Part shown: piece by piece, positions 54,791 through 63,091 of the stretch
Numbering within the stretch: the stretch's first letter is position 1
Layout of the letters: each line of letters starts with the position of its first letter
DNA from: AC-32 sp038237925
Lineage (GTDB): Bacteria; Actinomycetota; Thermoleophilia; Gaiellales; Gaiellaceae
NCBI GenBank assembly: GCA_038237925.1
Contig: JBBRYF010000001.1
Location: 124,001 to 188,000, forward strand
Direction of reading: 5' to 3'
DNA: 64,000 nt
Notes under the pieces: model-generated
Seen by the model: the letters and a program-made list of their open reading frames with translations, nothing else
The model's database searches: none
What the model was told of the DNA's origin: nothing
Position numbers and translations under genes: made by a program

Positions 54791-55363
54791 GTGGCCAAGC
54801 TGATCTACTCGGCGATCGCGTCGCTCGACGGCTACGTCGCGGACCGGGACGGCATCTTCGACTGGGCCGAGCCGGACGAGGAGGTGCACGAGTTCGTCAA
54901 CGAGCTCGAGCGACCGGTCGGCACGTACCTCTACGGCCGTCGCATGTACGAGGTGATGCGCTACTGGGCGGACGTGCCCGACCTCGCGGGGAAGCCGAGG
55001 TTCGTGCAGGACTTCGCGAACCTCTGGCAGGCCGCCGACAAGATCGTGTACTCCAGGATGCTCGAAACCGCCCCCGAGTCTCGTACGCGGATCGAGCGAG
55101 CCTTCGATCCCGAAGCGGTTCGCGAGCTGAAGGCGTCGGCGGAGCGCGACCTCACCGTGGGCGGCCCGGAGCTCGCCGGTCAGGCGATGGAGGCGGGGCT
55201 CGTGGACGAGTGCCAGCTGTTCGTCACGCCGGTCGTGGTCGGAGGCGGGAGGAAGGCCTTCCCGGACGGCGTCCACGTTGAGCTGGAGCTGTTGGACGAG
55301 CGCCGCTTCGGGAACGGCGTCGTCTTCCTCCGCTACCGCACTAGCGCGCGCGGATCTTCCTGA
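54791..55363 (+). CDS. Dihydrofolate reductase-like/RibD C-terminal domain protein
   Basis: 190 residues from the GTG at 54791 (VAKLIYSAIASLDGYVADRDG); a GTG at 54767 is an alternative. The NADPH-binding fold of the RibD_C/DHFR-like family is seen in LDGYVADRDG, GTYLYGRRMYEVM and TVGGPELAGQAMEAGLVDE. These proteins are NADPH-dependent reductases whose substrates in Actinobacteria are mostly unknown. Confidence 0.82.
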   Translation: MAKLIYSAIASLDGYVADRDGIFDWAEPDEEVHEFVNELERPVGTYLYGRRMYEVMRYWADVPDLAGKPRFVQDFANLWQAADKIVYSRMLETAPESRTRIERAFDPEAVRELKASAERDLTVGGPELAGQAMEAGLVDECQLFVTPVVVGGGRKAFPDGVHVELELLDERRFGNGVVFLRYRTSARGSS

Positions 55364-55610
55364 GCCCGTCGAGGATCAGGTCGAGGCCGAACTCGAAGGC
55401 GCTCACCTGGTGCGGGCCATCGGCGAAGTGCTGCTCGCCGTGCTCACGGCGGTGCGGGAACTCGGCGGCTGGGACGATCCGGTCGAACGAGTCCTTCATC
55501 TCGGCGGCGTCCTCGTCGCTGAAGGTGTGGGCTGCCTCCCAGAGCGAGAAGCCGAAGATGTGGCCGTCGAGGACGTGGTAGGCGTGATAGGTCGTCTCTG
55601 GCGAGAAAGG
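55341..55610 (-). pseudogene. C-terminal remnant of a TetR-family regulator
   Basis: From about 55610 the minus frame reads SPETTYHAYHVLDGHIFGFS, SFDRIVPAAEF and VSAFEFGLDLILDGLRKIR, which fits the C-terminal ligand-binding domain of TetR regulators (TetR_C type). The N-terminal helix-turn-helix is missing. The frame runs directly into the opposite-strand oxidoreductase, whose Shine-Dalgarno starts at 55606. A deletion or insertion has removed the front half. Confidence 0.6.
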
Positions 55611-55617
55611 AGTGTTG

Positions 55618-56583
55618 ATGGAAGCGATCGTCCGCAAGACGTACGGCCCGCCGGAGGTTCTCGAGCTGGCGGAGGTCGACAAGCCCGTGCCCGCAGCCGA
55701 TCAGGTGCTGGTTCGAGCCCGTGCCGTCTCGGTGAACCCGCTCGACTGGCACACGCTGACTGGCACACCGTATCTGTTGCGCCTGCAGGAGGGGCTGCGC
55801 GGCCCGAAGAGCCCACGGCTCGGGGTCGACTTCGCCGGGACGGTGGAGGCGGTCGGCGCGGACGTTACGCGGCTCGAGCCCGGCGACGAGGTCTTCGGCG
55901 GGAAGAGCGGCGCCTTCGCCGAGTACGTCTGCGCTCGCGACGCCGTCGTGAAGAAGCCGGCCAACGTGAGCTTCGAGCAAGCGGCGGCCGTGCCGATCGC
56001 CGGGATCACGGCGCTGCAAGGCCTTCGCGACAAGGGCGGCCTCCAGCCGCGCCAGAAGGTCATGGTCAACGGTGCGTCGGGTGGCGTCGGCACGTTCGCG
56101 GTGCAGATCGCCAAGGCTCTCGGCGCGGAGGTCACCGCTGTCTGCAGCACGCGCAACGTGGAGCAGACTCGGGCGCTCGGTGCCGACCACGTGGTCGACT
56201 ACACCGGCGAGGACTTCACCCGCCGCGGCGAGCGCTACGACGTGCTGCTCGACATCGCAGGCAATCGCTCCTGGCGGGAGTACAAGCGCGTCCTTCAGCC
56301 CGAGGGCACGCTCGTCTTCGTCGGCGGCCCCAAGACGAACCGCTGGATCGGGCCAATGGGCCGTGCGCTGCGGAAGAAGGTGGCCGCGACCCGGGGCGAT
56401 CGCCGCGTCGCGATGTTCCTGGCGAAGCTGAACAACGAGGACCTGAGCTTTCTGGCCAAGCTCCTCGAGGAAGGGAGCGTCAAGCCGGTGATCGACCGGC
56501 AGTACGCGCTGGGCCAGGCGGCGGAGGCGTTCGCCTACCTCGGCGACGGTCACGCCCGGGGAAAGGTCGTCCTGAGTCTCTAG
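55618..56583 (+). CDS. NAD(P)-dependent zinc-free alcohol dehydrogenase/quinone oxidoreductase (MDR family)
   Basis: 321 residues from an ATG with AAAGGAG 5 nt upstream. VKKPANVSFEQAAAVPIAGI is the quinone-oxidoreductase signature region, and NGASGGVGTFAVQIAKALGA is the NADPH Rossmann motif. The Cys/His zinc ligands of classical alcohol dehydrogenases are absent. It probably reduces quinones or enones. It sits against the broken tetR gene, so its former regulator may be lost. Confidence 0.88.
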   Translation: MEAIVRKTYGPPEVLELAEVDKPVPAADQVLVRARAVSVNPLDWHTLTGTPYLLRLQEGLRGPKSPRLGVDFAGTVEAVGADVTRLEPGDEVFGGKSGAFAEYVCARDAVVKKPANVSFEQAAAVPIAGITALQGLRDKGGLQPRQKVMVNGASGGVGTFAVQIAKALGAEVTAVCSTRNVEQTRALGADHVVDYTGEDFTRRGERYDVLLDIAGNRSWREYKRVLQPEGTLVFVGGPKTNRWIGPMGRALRKKVAATRGDRRVAMFLAKLNNEDLSFLAKLLEEGSVKPVIDRQYALGQAAEAFAYLGDGHARGKVVLSL

Positions 56584-56658
56584 CTGCGCTCGGCGCGATC
56601 GCCGGTTGCAGGCCGTCTCTAAGTGTAACGACTGTCACAAGAGTTGTCATTTGCAAAT

Positions 56659-57057
56659 TCAGTCTGCGCCCGCGTTTTCCTTCAGCCAGGCCTTCGCCAC
56701 GCGCTTCTGCGCCCGCGTCATCCACGCCTCCGCAACCAAGTCGGCGAGCTCGTCGCGGTCGAGCCGTTCGAGCTGCGCGATGCGGATCAGCACCGCGGGA
56801 TACCCGTCGAAGTGCGGCGTCGTGAAGTACAAGCCGCGGTCGTCGGCGAGCAGCAGCTCCTTCACGTCGTCGTCGGCGACGCGGAACATCAGCACGTCGT
56901 CGAGCCGCTCGCCCGTGACGGGATCGAGCGCGTCGGGCCTCCTGCCGCGCTGGAGACAGAAGAGCTTGCCGTGCACGCGGTAGGTGGGCCGGCCGTCGTC
57001 GGAGACCTCCTTCCTCACCTCCGGCAACGCCAGCGCAAGTGCGTCGAGGTCGGCCAT
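56659..57057 (-). CDS. MmcQ/YjbR-family protein
   Basis: 132 residues from an ATG (MADLDALALALPEVRKEVSD). YRVHGKLFCLQRGRR, LMFRVADDDVKELLLADD, YFTTPHFDGYPAVLIRI and LVAEAWMTRAQKRVAKAWL are YjbR/MmcQ features. This is the second member of this uncharacterised family in the window. It is divergent from the cupin gene, and a CTATAG palindrome between them could serve both promoters. The 75 bases after its stop hold TGTCAC/GTTGTCA-type repeats that may be an operator. Confidence 0.78.
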   Translation of the reverse strand: MADLDALALALPEVRKEVSDDGRPTYRVHGKLFCLQRGRRPDALDPVTGERLDDVLMFRVADDDVKELLLADDRGLYFTTPHFDGYPAVLIRIAQLERLDRDELADLVAEAWMTRAQKRVAKAWLKENAGAD

Positions 57058-57074
57058 CGTCGCCACGACGGCGA

Positions 57075-57083
57075 CTATAGGCT
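57075..57083. promoter_or_regulatory. Shared -10 region of divergent YjbR-like and cupin genes
   Basis: CTATAG (57075-57080) reads TATAGT on the minus strand, 16 nt before the minus-strand ATG. On the plus strand TAGGCT (57078-57083) ends 7 nt before the cupin ATG. Confidence 0.4.
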
Positions 57084-57090
57084 CCCGCCG

Positions 57091-57633
57091 ATGGTTCCCG
57101 AGGCGCCGCTCGAGCAGACCGACCACGGGCTCGTCCCGAAGGGCGAGGGTTGGTACGTCGTCAACGCGCGCGCGAGCGAATGGTGGCCTGGCGAGGGGCG
57201 CGGCGCGTACTCGCGCTTCGAGGGAGACAAGGAGTTCGACCAGCTCGGCGTCCACCTCGTCGCCCTCGCGCCCGGGGAGCGAATGGCGATGTACCACTGG
57301 GAGGAAGACCAGGAGGACTTCCTCGTCCTCGCCGGCGAGGCGGTGCTGATCGTCGAGGGTGAGGAGCGGCCGCTCAAGCAGTGGGACTTCGTGCACTGCC
57401 CGCCGAAGGCCAAGCATGTGATCGTCGGCTCGGGCGACGGGAACTGCCTCGTCGTCGCGATCGGCGCGCGCGACCGCTCGGTCGGGCCGGACTGGGGCGG
57501 CTACACGGTCGACGAGACCGCGCAGCGGTACGACGCGAGCGTCCTCGAGGAGACGACCGAACCGGACGAGGCGTACGCGCGCTTCCCGAAGCGCGAGCCG
57601 TCCGCGTACCGCGAGGGCTGGCTGCCCGAGTAG
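57091..57633 (+). CDS. Cupin-domain protein
   Basis: 180 residues. The cupin core is in the middle: LAPGERMAMYHWEEDQEDFLVLAGEAVLIV in two parts and HCPPKAKHVIVG. They supply His, Glu and His metal ligands. An RSVGPDWGGYTVDE tail follows. Such single-cupin proteins are usually sugar isomerases or sensors; the substrate is not evident. It is leaderless if TAGGCT 7 nt upstream is its promoter. Confidence 0.8.
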   Translation: MVPEAPLEQTDHGLVPKGEGWYVVNARASEWWPGEGRGAYSRFEGDKEFDQLGVHLVALAPGERMAMYHWEEDQEDFLVLAGEAVLIVEGEERPLKQWDFVHCPPKAKHVIVGSGDGNCLVVAIGARDRSVGPDWGGYTVDETAQRYDASVLEETTEPDEAYARFPKREPSAYREGWLPE

Positions 57634-57654
57634 GCTCCGGAGCAGTCCGCGCGT

Positions 57655-58044
57655 TTAGAGCGCGGAGTCGAGCAGCTCTGCGTGCTCGGTCTCGGGCGGA
57701 GTCCCGTAGACGTAGAGCAGCAGCTCGCCGTCGCCGTGGTTTGCGGTCTGCAGCTCCGTGCCTGGCTCCACGTGGATCAGGCCGCCGGTCGAGACGTCGA
57801 CCCGCTCGGGCGGCTCGCCGAGATACATCGTCAGCGTTCCCTCGATGACGACGAAAGTTTCCTCTTGGAGCGGGTGCCGGTGGCGGCGGCCCTTTGCGCC
57901 GTGCTCGTAGCGCCAGAGGTTCGCGCGCGTGTGCGCGAAGCCGGCGCGCTCGCTCAGCTCGGCGACGTGGCGGGCCGGCTCATCCGGTTCGTGCGGACGC
58001 GTCTTCCACGCGAGCTCGTCCGGTCTGATTGCGCGGAAGCCCAT
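57655..58044 (-). CDS. Small cupin-domain protein
   Basis: 129 residues from an ATG (MGFRAIRPDELAWKTRPHE). Metal ligands are seen in RRHRHPLQEETFVVIEG (His, His, Glu) and IHVEPGTELQTANHGDGELLL (His). It is a typical RmlC-like jelly roll, and the function is unknown. It overlaps no gene and lies 2 nt after the DUF6518-like membrane protein, so the two are likely cotranscribed. Confidence 0.8.
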   Translation of the reverse strand: MGFRAIRPDELAWKTRPHEPDEPARHVAELSERAGFAHTRANLWRYEHGAKGRRHRHPLQEETFVVIEGTLTMYLGEPPERVDVSTGGLIHVEPGTELQTANHGDGELLLYVYGTPPETEHAELLDSAL

Positions 58045-58046
58045 GC

Positions 58047-58613
58047 TCAGCGCGTCCTCTGCGTTCTCGCGAGCACGAGCGCGATTCCGGCGAGACCCAT
58101 GAGCACTTCGGTCACCCAGATCGACGGGTAGTGCAGCAACCCGCCGCTGCCGCCCCAGACTCCGGAGCGGGCGAGGAGGAGGACGATCAGCGGCTCGCAG
58201 ACGAATGCGAGCCCGACGGCGATCGGCGCGGCCAGCACCGAGCGTGACTTCCAGATGCCGCCGAGGGTTCCGTAGACCGAGCCGCTGATCAGGCCCCAGG
58301 CCTCCCAGAAGTGGCCCGAGCCAAGGGTCAACGAGAGGCGGGTCCCCCACGAGTGCGTCCCGAGGTCGAGGATCGCTGCCTCCGCGAGGTAGAAGCCGAA
58401 GAAGGCGACCAGCGTCGTCGCCAGGCCGACCAGCGTCGCCTGCCACACGCGCGTGTAGCGCGTGCCCGCGAGGAAGGGGACGATCACCCAGACCGCGCTC
58501 GTGTTGCCGAGGGCGTCGCGGGCTCCCGTGTTCTGCCCCTTGATCGCGGCCACGACGACGCCGAAGGCGAGCGCGGCGAGCACGAGCTTCGCGAGCTTGC
58601 GACCGCTGTTCAC
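58047..58613 (-). CDS. Hypothetical membrane protein (DUF6518-like)
   Basis: 188 residues with about six hydrophobic segments, near residues 8-24, 40-52, 58-80, 105-120, 128-150 and 165-182. WEAWGLISGSVYGTLGG and FVCEPLIVLLLARSGVW fit the actinobacterial integral membrane family I recall as DUF6518. The function is unknown. It heads a two-gene unit with the small cupin. Confidence 0.6.
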   Translation of the reverse strand: MNSGRKLAKLVLAALAFGVVVAAIKGQNTGARDALGNTSAVWVIVPFLAGTRYTRVWQATLVGLATTLVAFFGFYLAEAAILDLGTHSWGTRLSLTLGSGHFWEAWGLISGSVYGTLGGIWKSRSVLAAPIAVGLAFVCEPLIVLLLARSGVWGGSGGLLHYPSIWVTEVLMGLAGIALVLARTQRTR

Positions 58614-58629
58614 GGGCCGACGCTAGCAG

Positions 58630-59211
58630 TCAGCTCGGCGGCAGCAGCAACAGGTGGCTGTCGATCACGCCTTGAGCGATGCCGACGAGCTTGCGCCCGC
58701 TGTTCCGCGAGTGGGTGCGCAGCATCTCGAAGGCCGCGTCCCCGTCGAGCGCGTGTCGCGCCATCAGAACGCCCTTCGCCTGCTCGATCGCGGCCCGGCG
58801 GTCGAAGGCCCCCTGCAGCCGGTGGTACTCGCCGAAGCGGCGCAGCGTGATGTCGATCGCGCTCTGCAGCTCCCTCGGGTCGCCGTCGACGATGTACGCG
58901 TAGACGCCGGCTTTCGCGGCCTCGCTGACGTAGGCGGGATCGGCTTCGTGGAGGAGTGCGATGACCGGGCAGGCGGCTTCATGGACGATCTCCGCGATCA
59001 GGTCTAGTGCGTGATCGGAGCTCAGGCCGAGCCCCACGAAGGCGACGTCGGGCTGTTCCCGCGCCGTCGCAGCAGCCACCTCGCTCACGTCGATCTCGCG
59101 CGCGATCACTTCGTGCCCGAGCCCCGTCACGACCTGCGCGAGCAGCTCCAGCCGGTCGCGGCGTTCGTTCGCGATCAGGATTCGGAGATGCTGCGTCTCT
59201 CTACCTGTCAT
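58630..59211 (-). CDS. ANTAR-domain response-regulator-like protein
   Basis: 193 residues from an ATG (MTGRETQHLRILIANERRD). The receiver domain (residues 10-130) lacks the phospho-accepting Asp, with Gly in its place (VAFVGLGLSSD). The C-terminal ANTAR domain RAAIEQAKGVLMARHALDGDAAFEMLR binds tandem RNA hairpins to block termination in characterised members. A degenerate receiver implies control by partner binding rather than phosphorylation. A 13-bp palindrome CTGTCATTGACAG covers the start codon. Confidence 0.85.
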   Translation of the reverse strand: MTGRETQHLRILIANERRDRLELLAQVVTGLGHEVIAREIDVSEVAAATAREQPDVAFVGLGLSSDHALDLIAEIVHEAACPVIALLHEADPAYVSEAAKAGVYAYIVDGDPRELQSAIDITLRRFGEYHRLQGAFDRRAAIEQAKGVLMARHALDGDAAFEMLRTHSRNSGRKLVGIAQGVIDSHLLLLPPS

Positions 59212-59333
59212 TGACAGCAAGCTCTCGTCAGCCGCGGGTCCGCGTACGCAGTGTGGTGGAGTAGCGCATCGCGGCTTGTCAGCGGCGCCTGACCGGCGGT
59301 CATCAGCAGGCCGAGCATGTACTTCCTCCCTCT

Positions 59334-59424
59334 GACAACCCACCCGAGAGAAATCTCATCCAATCACACCGTTTGGTCTGCGCGCACGGTCATGCGGGAC
59401 AGCCGCCCCGTCGGGTGGGTTGTC
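59334..59424. repeat. Long-spaced perfect 14-bp inverted repeat in an intergenic region
   Basis: GACAACCCACCCGA (59334-59347) and TCGGGTGGGTTGTC (59411-59424) are perfect inverted repeats 63 bases apart. They lie in the 476-base gap between the ANTAR gene and the sigma-factor operon. The rest of the gap is AT-rich at 59465-59530 and holds no gene. Confidence 0.55.
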
Positions 59425-59560
59425 GCACTCGAAGGTTTGGCTGCCCCGCGAGGTTCATTCGCAGAGCGATGAATATTGGTTCAAAGCTAGTCGTAAATGA
59501 TGTGTAAACCTTAAAGTGTGGACAACAAACGCTTTGCGCGTCTGTGGACCCACCGGTCTG

Positions 59561-59566
59561 TATACT
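59561..59566 (+). promoter_or_regulatory. Candidate promoter -10 box of the ECF sigma operon
   Basis: TATACT follows an unusually AT-rich stretch. No clear -35 match is seen at 17 nt. The leader to the ATG at 59688 would be about 115 nt. Confidence 0.45.
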
Positions 59567-59687
59567 CACGCGGCGGGCAGATCTAACCTGACCCGCGCCG
59601 ATCGACCCTCAGCAAACAGGGGCGAACAGTTGGACCGACCGAGCGCCATCCGTCGGTGCCTGAAGCTCAGATGCTTGGAGGGCTCGG

Positions 59688-59975
59688 ATGGTTGAGGTTG
59701 GAATCGCTGTACCGGACCGGGCAAGTGCCCAGACCCTTGTCCAGCGACTGCTGAGCGTCTTCGATGAGGCGTCGGTCTCGGTCGACAAAGGCGGCACCGA
59801 AGTGCTCGTTCAGGCTGAGCGCACGACGACGCAGGCGGTCGTCCAGGTCTTGCGGACCGTCTCCGACTGGCTTGACGAGGGCGGCGTCCCGACCGCACAG
59901 GTTCGGCTCGAGGCCCGCTCGTACACGCTCGTCGGCGACGCGGCCTACCCCGCCGGCCCGGCTGCGTTGGCATGA
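59688..59975 (+). CDS. Hypothetical small protein upstream of the sigma factor
   Basis: 95 residues from an ATG with a TTGGAGGG ribosome-binding site. It is a mixed alpha/beta sequence (VEVGIAVPDRASAQTLVQRL; EVLVQAERTTTQAVVQVLRT) with no membrane segment. It resembles a small ferredoxin-like fold but no family is recognised. Its stop overlaps the sigma-factor ATG (ATGA), so it is translationally coupled and may modulate that sigma factor. Confidence 0.65.
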   Translation: MVEVGIAVPDRASAQTLVQRLLSVFDEASVSVDKGGTEVLVQAERTTTQAVVQVLRTVSDWLDEGGVPTAQVRLEARSYTLVGDAAYPAGPAALA

Positions 59976-60607
59976 GCAGCCGCTCCTTCCAGCAGTCGTC
60001 CGCGGAATCCGTCTTCACTGCCCGCGTCCGTGCTGTCAGAGCGCCACGAACAAGGGCGGAAGCGCTCCCGGCTCTCGACGATCAGGCCCTGATCCACTCG
60101 ATCGCGGCTGGCGACCAACTCGCGCTCGCAGAGCTCTACGAGAGGCTCGGAGCGATCGCCTACGGATTGAGCCTGAGGGTTGCCCGTGATCCGTCTCTCG
60201 CCGAGGAGGCGGTTCAGGACGCGTTTCTGTCCGTGTGGCGATCAGCCGCAAGATTCGATCGGCGCCGTGGTTCGGCCCGGACCTGGCTGCTAACGCTCGT
60301 CCACCGCCGGGCCGTCGATCTCGTCAAGCGCTCCGCGCGCCGGCCCGAGGACCCGACGGACGCACCGCCGGAGCAACCCGCCGGGTCCGCTGCGGAGGCA
60401 GCGGGCGTGCGCGACGAACGACGAAGAGTCCAGACTGCACTCGAGGGTCTGCCTGCCAGACAGCGGCAGGCGCTCGAGCTCGCTTACTACGGTGGCTACT
60501 CGCAGAGCGAGATCGCCGGGCTGCTCGGCCTGCCGGTCGGCACGATCAAGAGTCGGATGTACGTCGGCCTTTCACGCCTGCGCGACCTTCTGCGCGAGCG
60601 AGACTAA
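59972..60607 (+). CDS. ECF-type RNA polymerase sigma factor
   Basis: 211 residues. Region 2 reads AEEAVQDAFLSVWRSAARFDRRRGSARTWLL, here split after AARF. Region 4 contains LPARQRQALELAYYGGYSQSEIA and GTIKSRMYVGLSRLRDLL. There is no region 3, as in ECF (SigK-like) factors. The RskA-like anti-sigma factor at 61.7 kb on the opposite strand is its likely partner. An esterase gene lies between them. Confidence 0.92.
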   Translation: MSSRSFQQSSAESVFTARVRAVRAPRTRAEALPALDDQALIHSIAAGDQLALAELYERLGAIAYGLSLRVARDPSLAEEAVQDAFLSVWRSAARFDRRRGSARTWLLTLVHRRAVDLVKRSARRPEDPTDAPPEQPAGSAAEAAGVRDERRRVQTALEGLPARQRQALELAYYGGYSQSEIAGLLGLPVGTIKSRMYVGLSRLRDLLRERD

Positions 60608-60633
60608 CGCGAAAACGAACGAGAAGGGACTAC

Positions 60634-61620
60634 GTGGCGCAGATCGATCCGCAGATGCAAGCGATGCTGGATGCACTCGCCGAGCTTGGCCCGAAGCCGA
60701 TCGAACAGCTCGATGCGAAGGAGGCGCGAAAGCAACCCACGCCTGCCGACGCTGTGAGGCACGTGCTGGAGAAGCGTGGGGACTCGACCGATCCGGAAGC
60801 TGTCGGCAATGTCGAGGAACGGAAGATCGACACTGCAGACGGATCGCCGCTTCCGCTAGTCGGGACGAATCCGATCCGGATCTACGTACCGCTCAACGGC
60901 AAGGGGCTGTTCCCGGTGTTGCTCTACTTTCACGGCGGCGGCTTCGTGATCGCCGACCTCGATACGTACGACTCTTCGCCCCGTGCGCTCGCCAACGCTG
61001 CTGGTTGCATCGTGGTCTCCGCGCATTACCGGCAGGGGCCGGAGGATCCTTATCCGGCGGCCCACGACGACGCACTGGCCGCCTACCGCTGGGTGATCGA
61101 GAACATGGACGAGATCGGCGGCGATGGCCGGCTTGCAGTCGCCGGGGAGAGTGCGGGCGGCAACCTCGGGGCATCCGTGAGCCTGCGCGCGAAGGAGGAG
61201 GGGCTCGAGCTGCCCGTCCACCAACTGCTCGTGTACCCGATCGCCGACGGCGATTCCTCGAAGCCCGCGTTCACGGAACACGCCGGGGCAAAGCCGTTGA
61301 ACGCGGCGACGATGGAGTGGTTCACGGAGCAGTACAGCCCGGACGCGAACGATCCCCGGTTCGCGCTGACCAAGGCCGATCTTTCCGGCCTGCCGCCGAC
61401 GACGATCGTGAATGCCGAGGTCGACCCGCTCCGCGACGACGGCCCGGCCCTCGCGGAGCGTCTGCGCGCCGCGGGCGTCGAGGTCGAGCACAAGCACTTC
61501 GACGGCGTGACGCACGAATTCTTTGGGATGGGTGCGGCGGTAGACAAGGCGAAGGACGCTGTGCAGTACGCGGCCGGCCGCCTCTCGCGGGCCTTCCAGC
61601 GCGCCGAAGTCCGCGCCTAA
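60634..61620 (+). CDS. Alpha/beta hydrolase of the hormone-sensitive-lipase family
   Basis: 328 residues from a GTG with GAGAAGGGA upstream. FHGGGFVIADLDTYD carries the HGGG oxyanion motif, GESAGGNLGA carries the catalytic Ser (GDSAG-type), and VDPLRDDGPALAERL and HEFFGM provide Asp and His. It is an esterase or lipase acting on short acyl esters. It follows the sigma factor by 26 nt and may belong to its regulon. Confidence 0.9.
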   Translation: MAQIDPQMQAMLDALAELGPKPIEQLDAKEARKQPTPADAVRHVLEKRGDSTDPEAVGNVEERKIDTADGSPLPLVGTNPIRIYVPLNGKGLFPVLLYFHGGGFVIADLDTYDSSPRALANAAGCIVVSAHYRQGPEDPYPAAHDDALAAYRWVIENMDEIGGDGRLAVAGESAGGNLGASVSLRAKEEGLELPVHQLLVYPIADGDSSKPAFTEHAGAKPLNAATMEWFTEQYSPDANDPRFALTKADLSGLPPTTIVNAEVDPLRDDGPALAERLRAAGVEVEHKHFDGVTHEFFGMGAAVDKAKDAVQYAAGRLSRAFQRAEVRA

Positions 61621-61734
61621 CGGCGCAGGTGTAGCGGGGTCGAGCCGTCGTCGGCCCCGCTGGCGCCGTCAGGGCGCCGCGGTGGCGAACAGGAGCCGGC
61701 TGCGAGGTCTTCGGGAGTCTCGCGTGGCCTCGAG

Positions 61735-62322
61735 CTAGACCGCGACGACGGCAATGGACGACAGGGCCCGCGACAGGGGGACGACAGAGACCGGTGCGCC
61801 TCCTGCAAAGACGGCGGCCAACGTGCTCCGGCCCTTATGTAGCAGCCACGCTTTGTACTCTCGGCCCTTGGTAGCGGGCTTCAGTTCCCTCACGATCAAC
61901 ACCGCGTGCCCGTGCGGGTCGACCCTGAGGAGCCCTTCGGCGCCCTGGAGGCCGTAGGCGCGCGCGTTCCACGCACCATCGCCCACCGCCCAGAGCGAGG
62001 CCGTGCAAGCAGCAAGGAGAAGGGCGAGGCTGACGGCCCCGACCAGCCAGCGGCGGACCCGCCGCAACCGCTGTGGCGGCTGCTGCTGAACCTCTGCCTG
62101 GTCGAGGATTCTGGATAGCAAGGCCTGTGGCGGGTCGACTGCTTCGCTTTCGATCACGCCGCGATCTCGCTCGAGCATCACTCCAGACTCGCCGAGCTCG
62201 ACGAGCCGCGCCCGGCAGCGTGGACAGTGCGGAAGATGGTTCTCCACCGCACGGCGATCACGCTGGCCGAGCGCGTCCACGGCGTAGAGCGTCAGCCGCT
62301 CGTCAGTCGTGGGAACAGCCAC
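61735..62322 (-). CDS. Anti-sigma factor, RskA-like
   Basis: 195 residues from a GTG at 62322 (VAVPTTDERLTLYAVDALG). The zinc-finger-like N-terminal domain has ENHLPHCPRCRARL. One membrane helix (GAVSLALLLAACTASLWAV) is followed by an extracellular RskA C-terminal domain with GLLRVDPHGHAVLIV and KGREYKAWLLHKG. In this family membrane-proximal proteolysis releases the sigma factor. It directly follows tatC. Confidence 0.85.
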   Translation of the reverse strand: MAVPTTDERLTLYAVDALGQRDRRAVENHLPHCPRCRARLVELGESGVMLERDRGVIESEAVDPPQALLSRILDQAEVQQQPPQRLRRVRRWLVGAVSLALLLAACTASLWAVGDGAWNARAYGLQGAEGLLRVDPHGHAVLIVRELKPATKGREYKAWLLHKGRSTLAAVFAGGAPVSVVPLSRALSSIAVVAV

Positions 62323-62323
62323 C

Positions 62324-63091
62324 TCACTGCTCCGTCGCTGCCCGTAGGTCGGCCTGGACGAGCCAGCGCCGCTCGAACACAACGGAGAGCCAGATCGACA
62401 GCTCGAAGAGAGCCATCAGCGGCAGCATCTCGAATGCTGTCGTGACCGGATCGACTCCTGGGAGGGCGACCGCGAGAGCGGCCATCGCGACGTATCCGAT
62501 CTTGCGATTGCGGCGGAGCTTCGAGGAAGTGAGAACCTTCAGGCGTACGAGCGCGAGCACGAAGATCGGAAGCTCGTAGACAAGGCCCACCGCGATCAGC
62601 GACAACAGGGCGAACGAGTAGTAGCTGCTCGCGCGAATCTGGATGTCATAGATGCCCTTGTCGTAGTTGGTCAGGAAGTGGACTGCCGCCGGCAGCGCGA
62701 TCCTGTATGCGAAGCCGACGCCGATCACGAAGAGCCCGGTCGCGAAGATCACGAAGCCGAGGATCGTGCGCTGTGTGTTCTTGTCGACCGCCGGGGCCAG
62801 GAAGCCCCAGAGCTGCCAGAGAATGACCGGCAGAGCGAGGGCGAAGCCCGCGTAGAGGCTGACCTTGATCGAGGTCATGAACGGCTCTGCGACGCCGAAG
62901 GTGACCGGGTGCCTACGACCGGCCGGGAGCGGCTGGTTGAGCCAGCCGATCAGCTCGTGGTGGAAGCCGTAGGCAACCGCGAAGCCGCCCGCCAGCGCGA
63001 CAAGGACGATTACCAGGCGGCCGCGGAGCTCGCCGAGGTGCTCGACGAGCTCCGCCGACTCGCCGGGCTGCAGCCGCTTCGGGAGTCGCAT
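62324..63091 (-). CDS. tatC: Sec-independent protein translocase TatC
   Basis: 255 residues with six helices. The conserved N-terminus VEHLGELRGRLVIVL and the loop VTFGVAEPFMTSIKVSLYAG contain the residues that bind the twin-arginine signal. It is the receptor of the Tat pathway, which exports folded proteins. It overlaps the tatA stop by one base. Confidence 0.95.
   Translation of the reverse strand: MRLPKRLQPGESAELVEHLGELRGRLVIVLVALAGGFAVAYGFHHELIGWLNQPLPAGRRHPVTFGVAEPFMTSIKVSLYAGFALALPVILWQLWGFLAPAVDKNTQRTILGFVIFATGLFVIGVGFAYRIALPAAVHFLTNYDKGIYDIQIRASSYYSFALLSLIAVGLVYELPIFVLALVRLKVLTSSKLRRNRKIGYVAMAALAVALPGVDPVTTAFEMLPLMALFELSIWLSVVFERRWLVQADLRAATEQ

Noticed and set aside
56585..56658. 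TGTCAC/GTTGTCA repeats as an operator for the lost TetR regulator
   Set aside because: They lie between two converging gene ends, not at a promoter, and the match to any operator class is too weak to claim.
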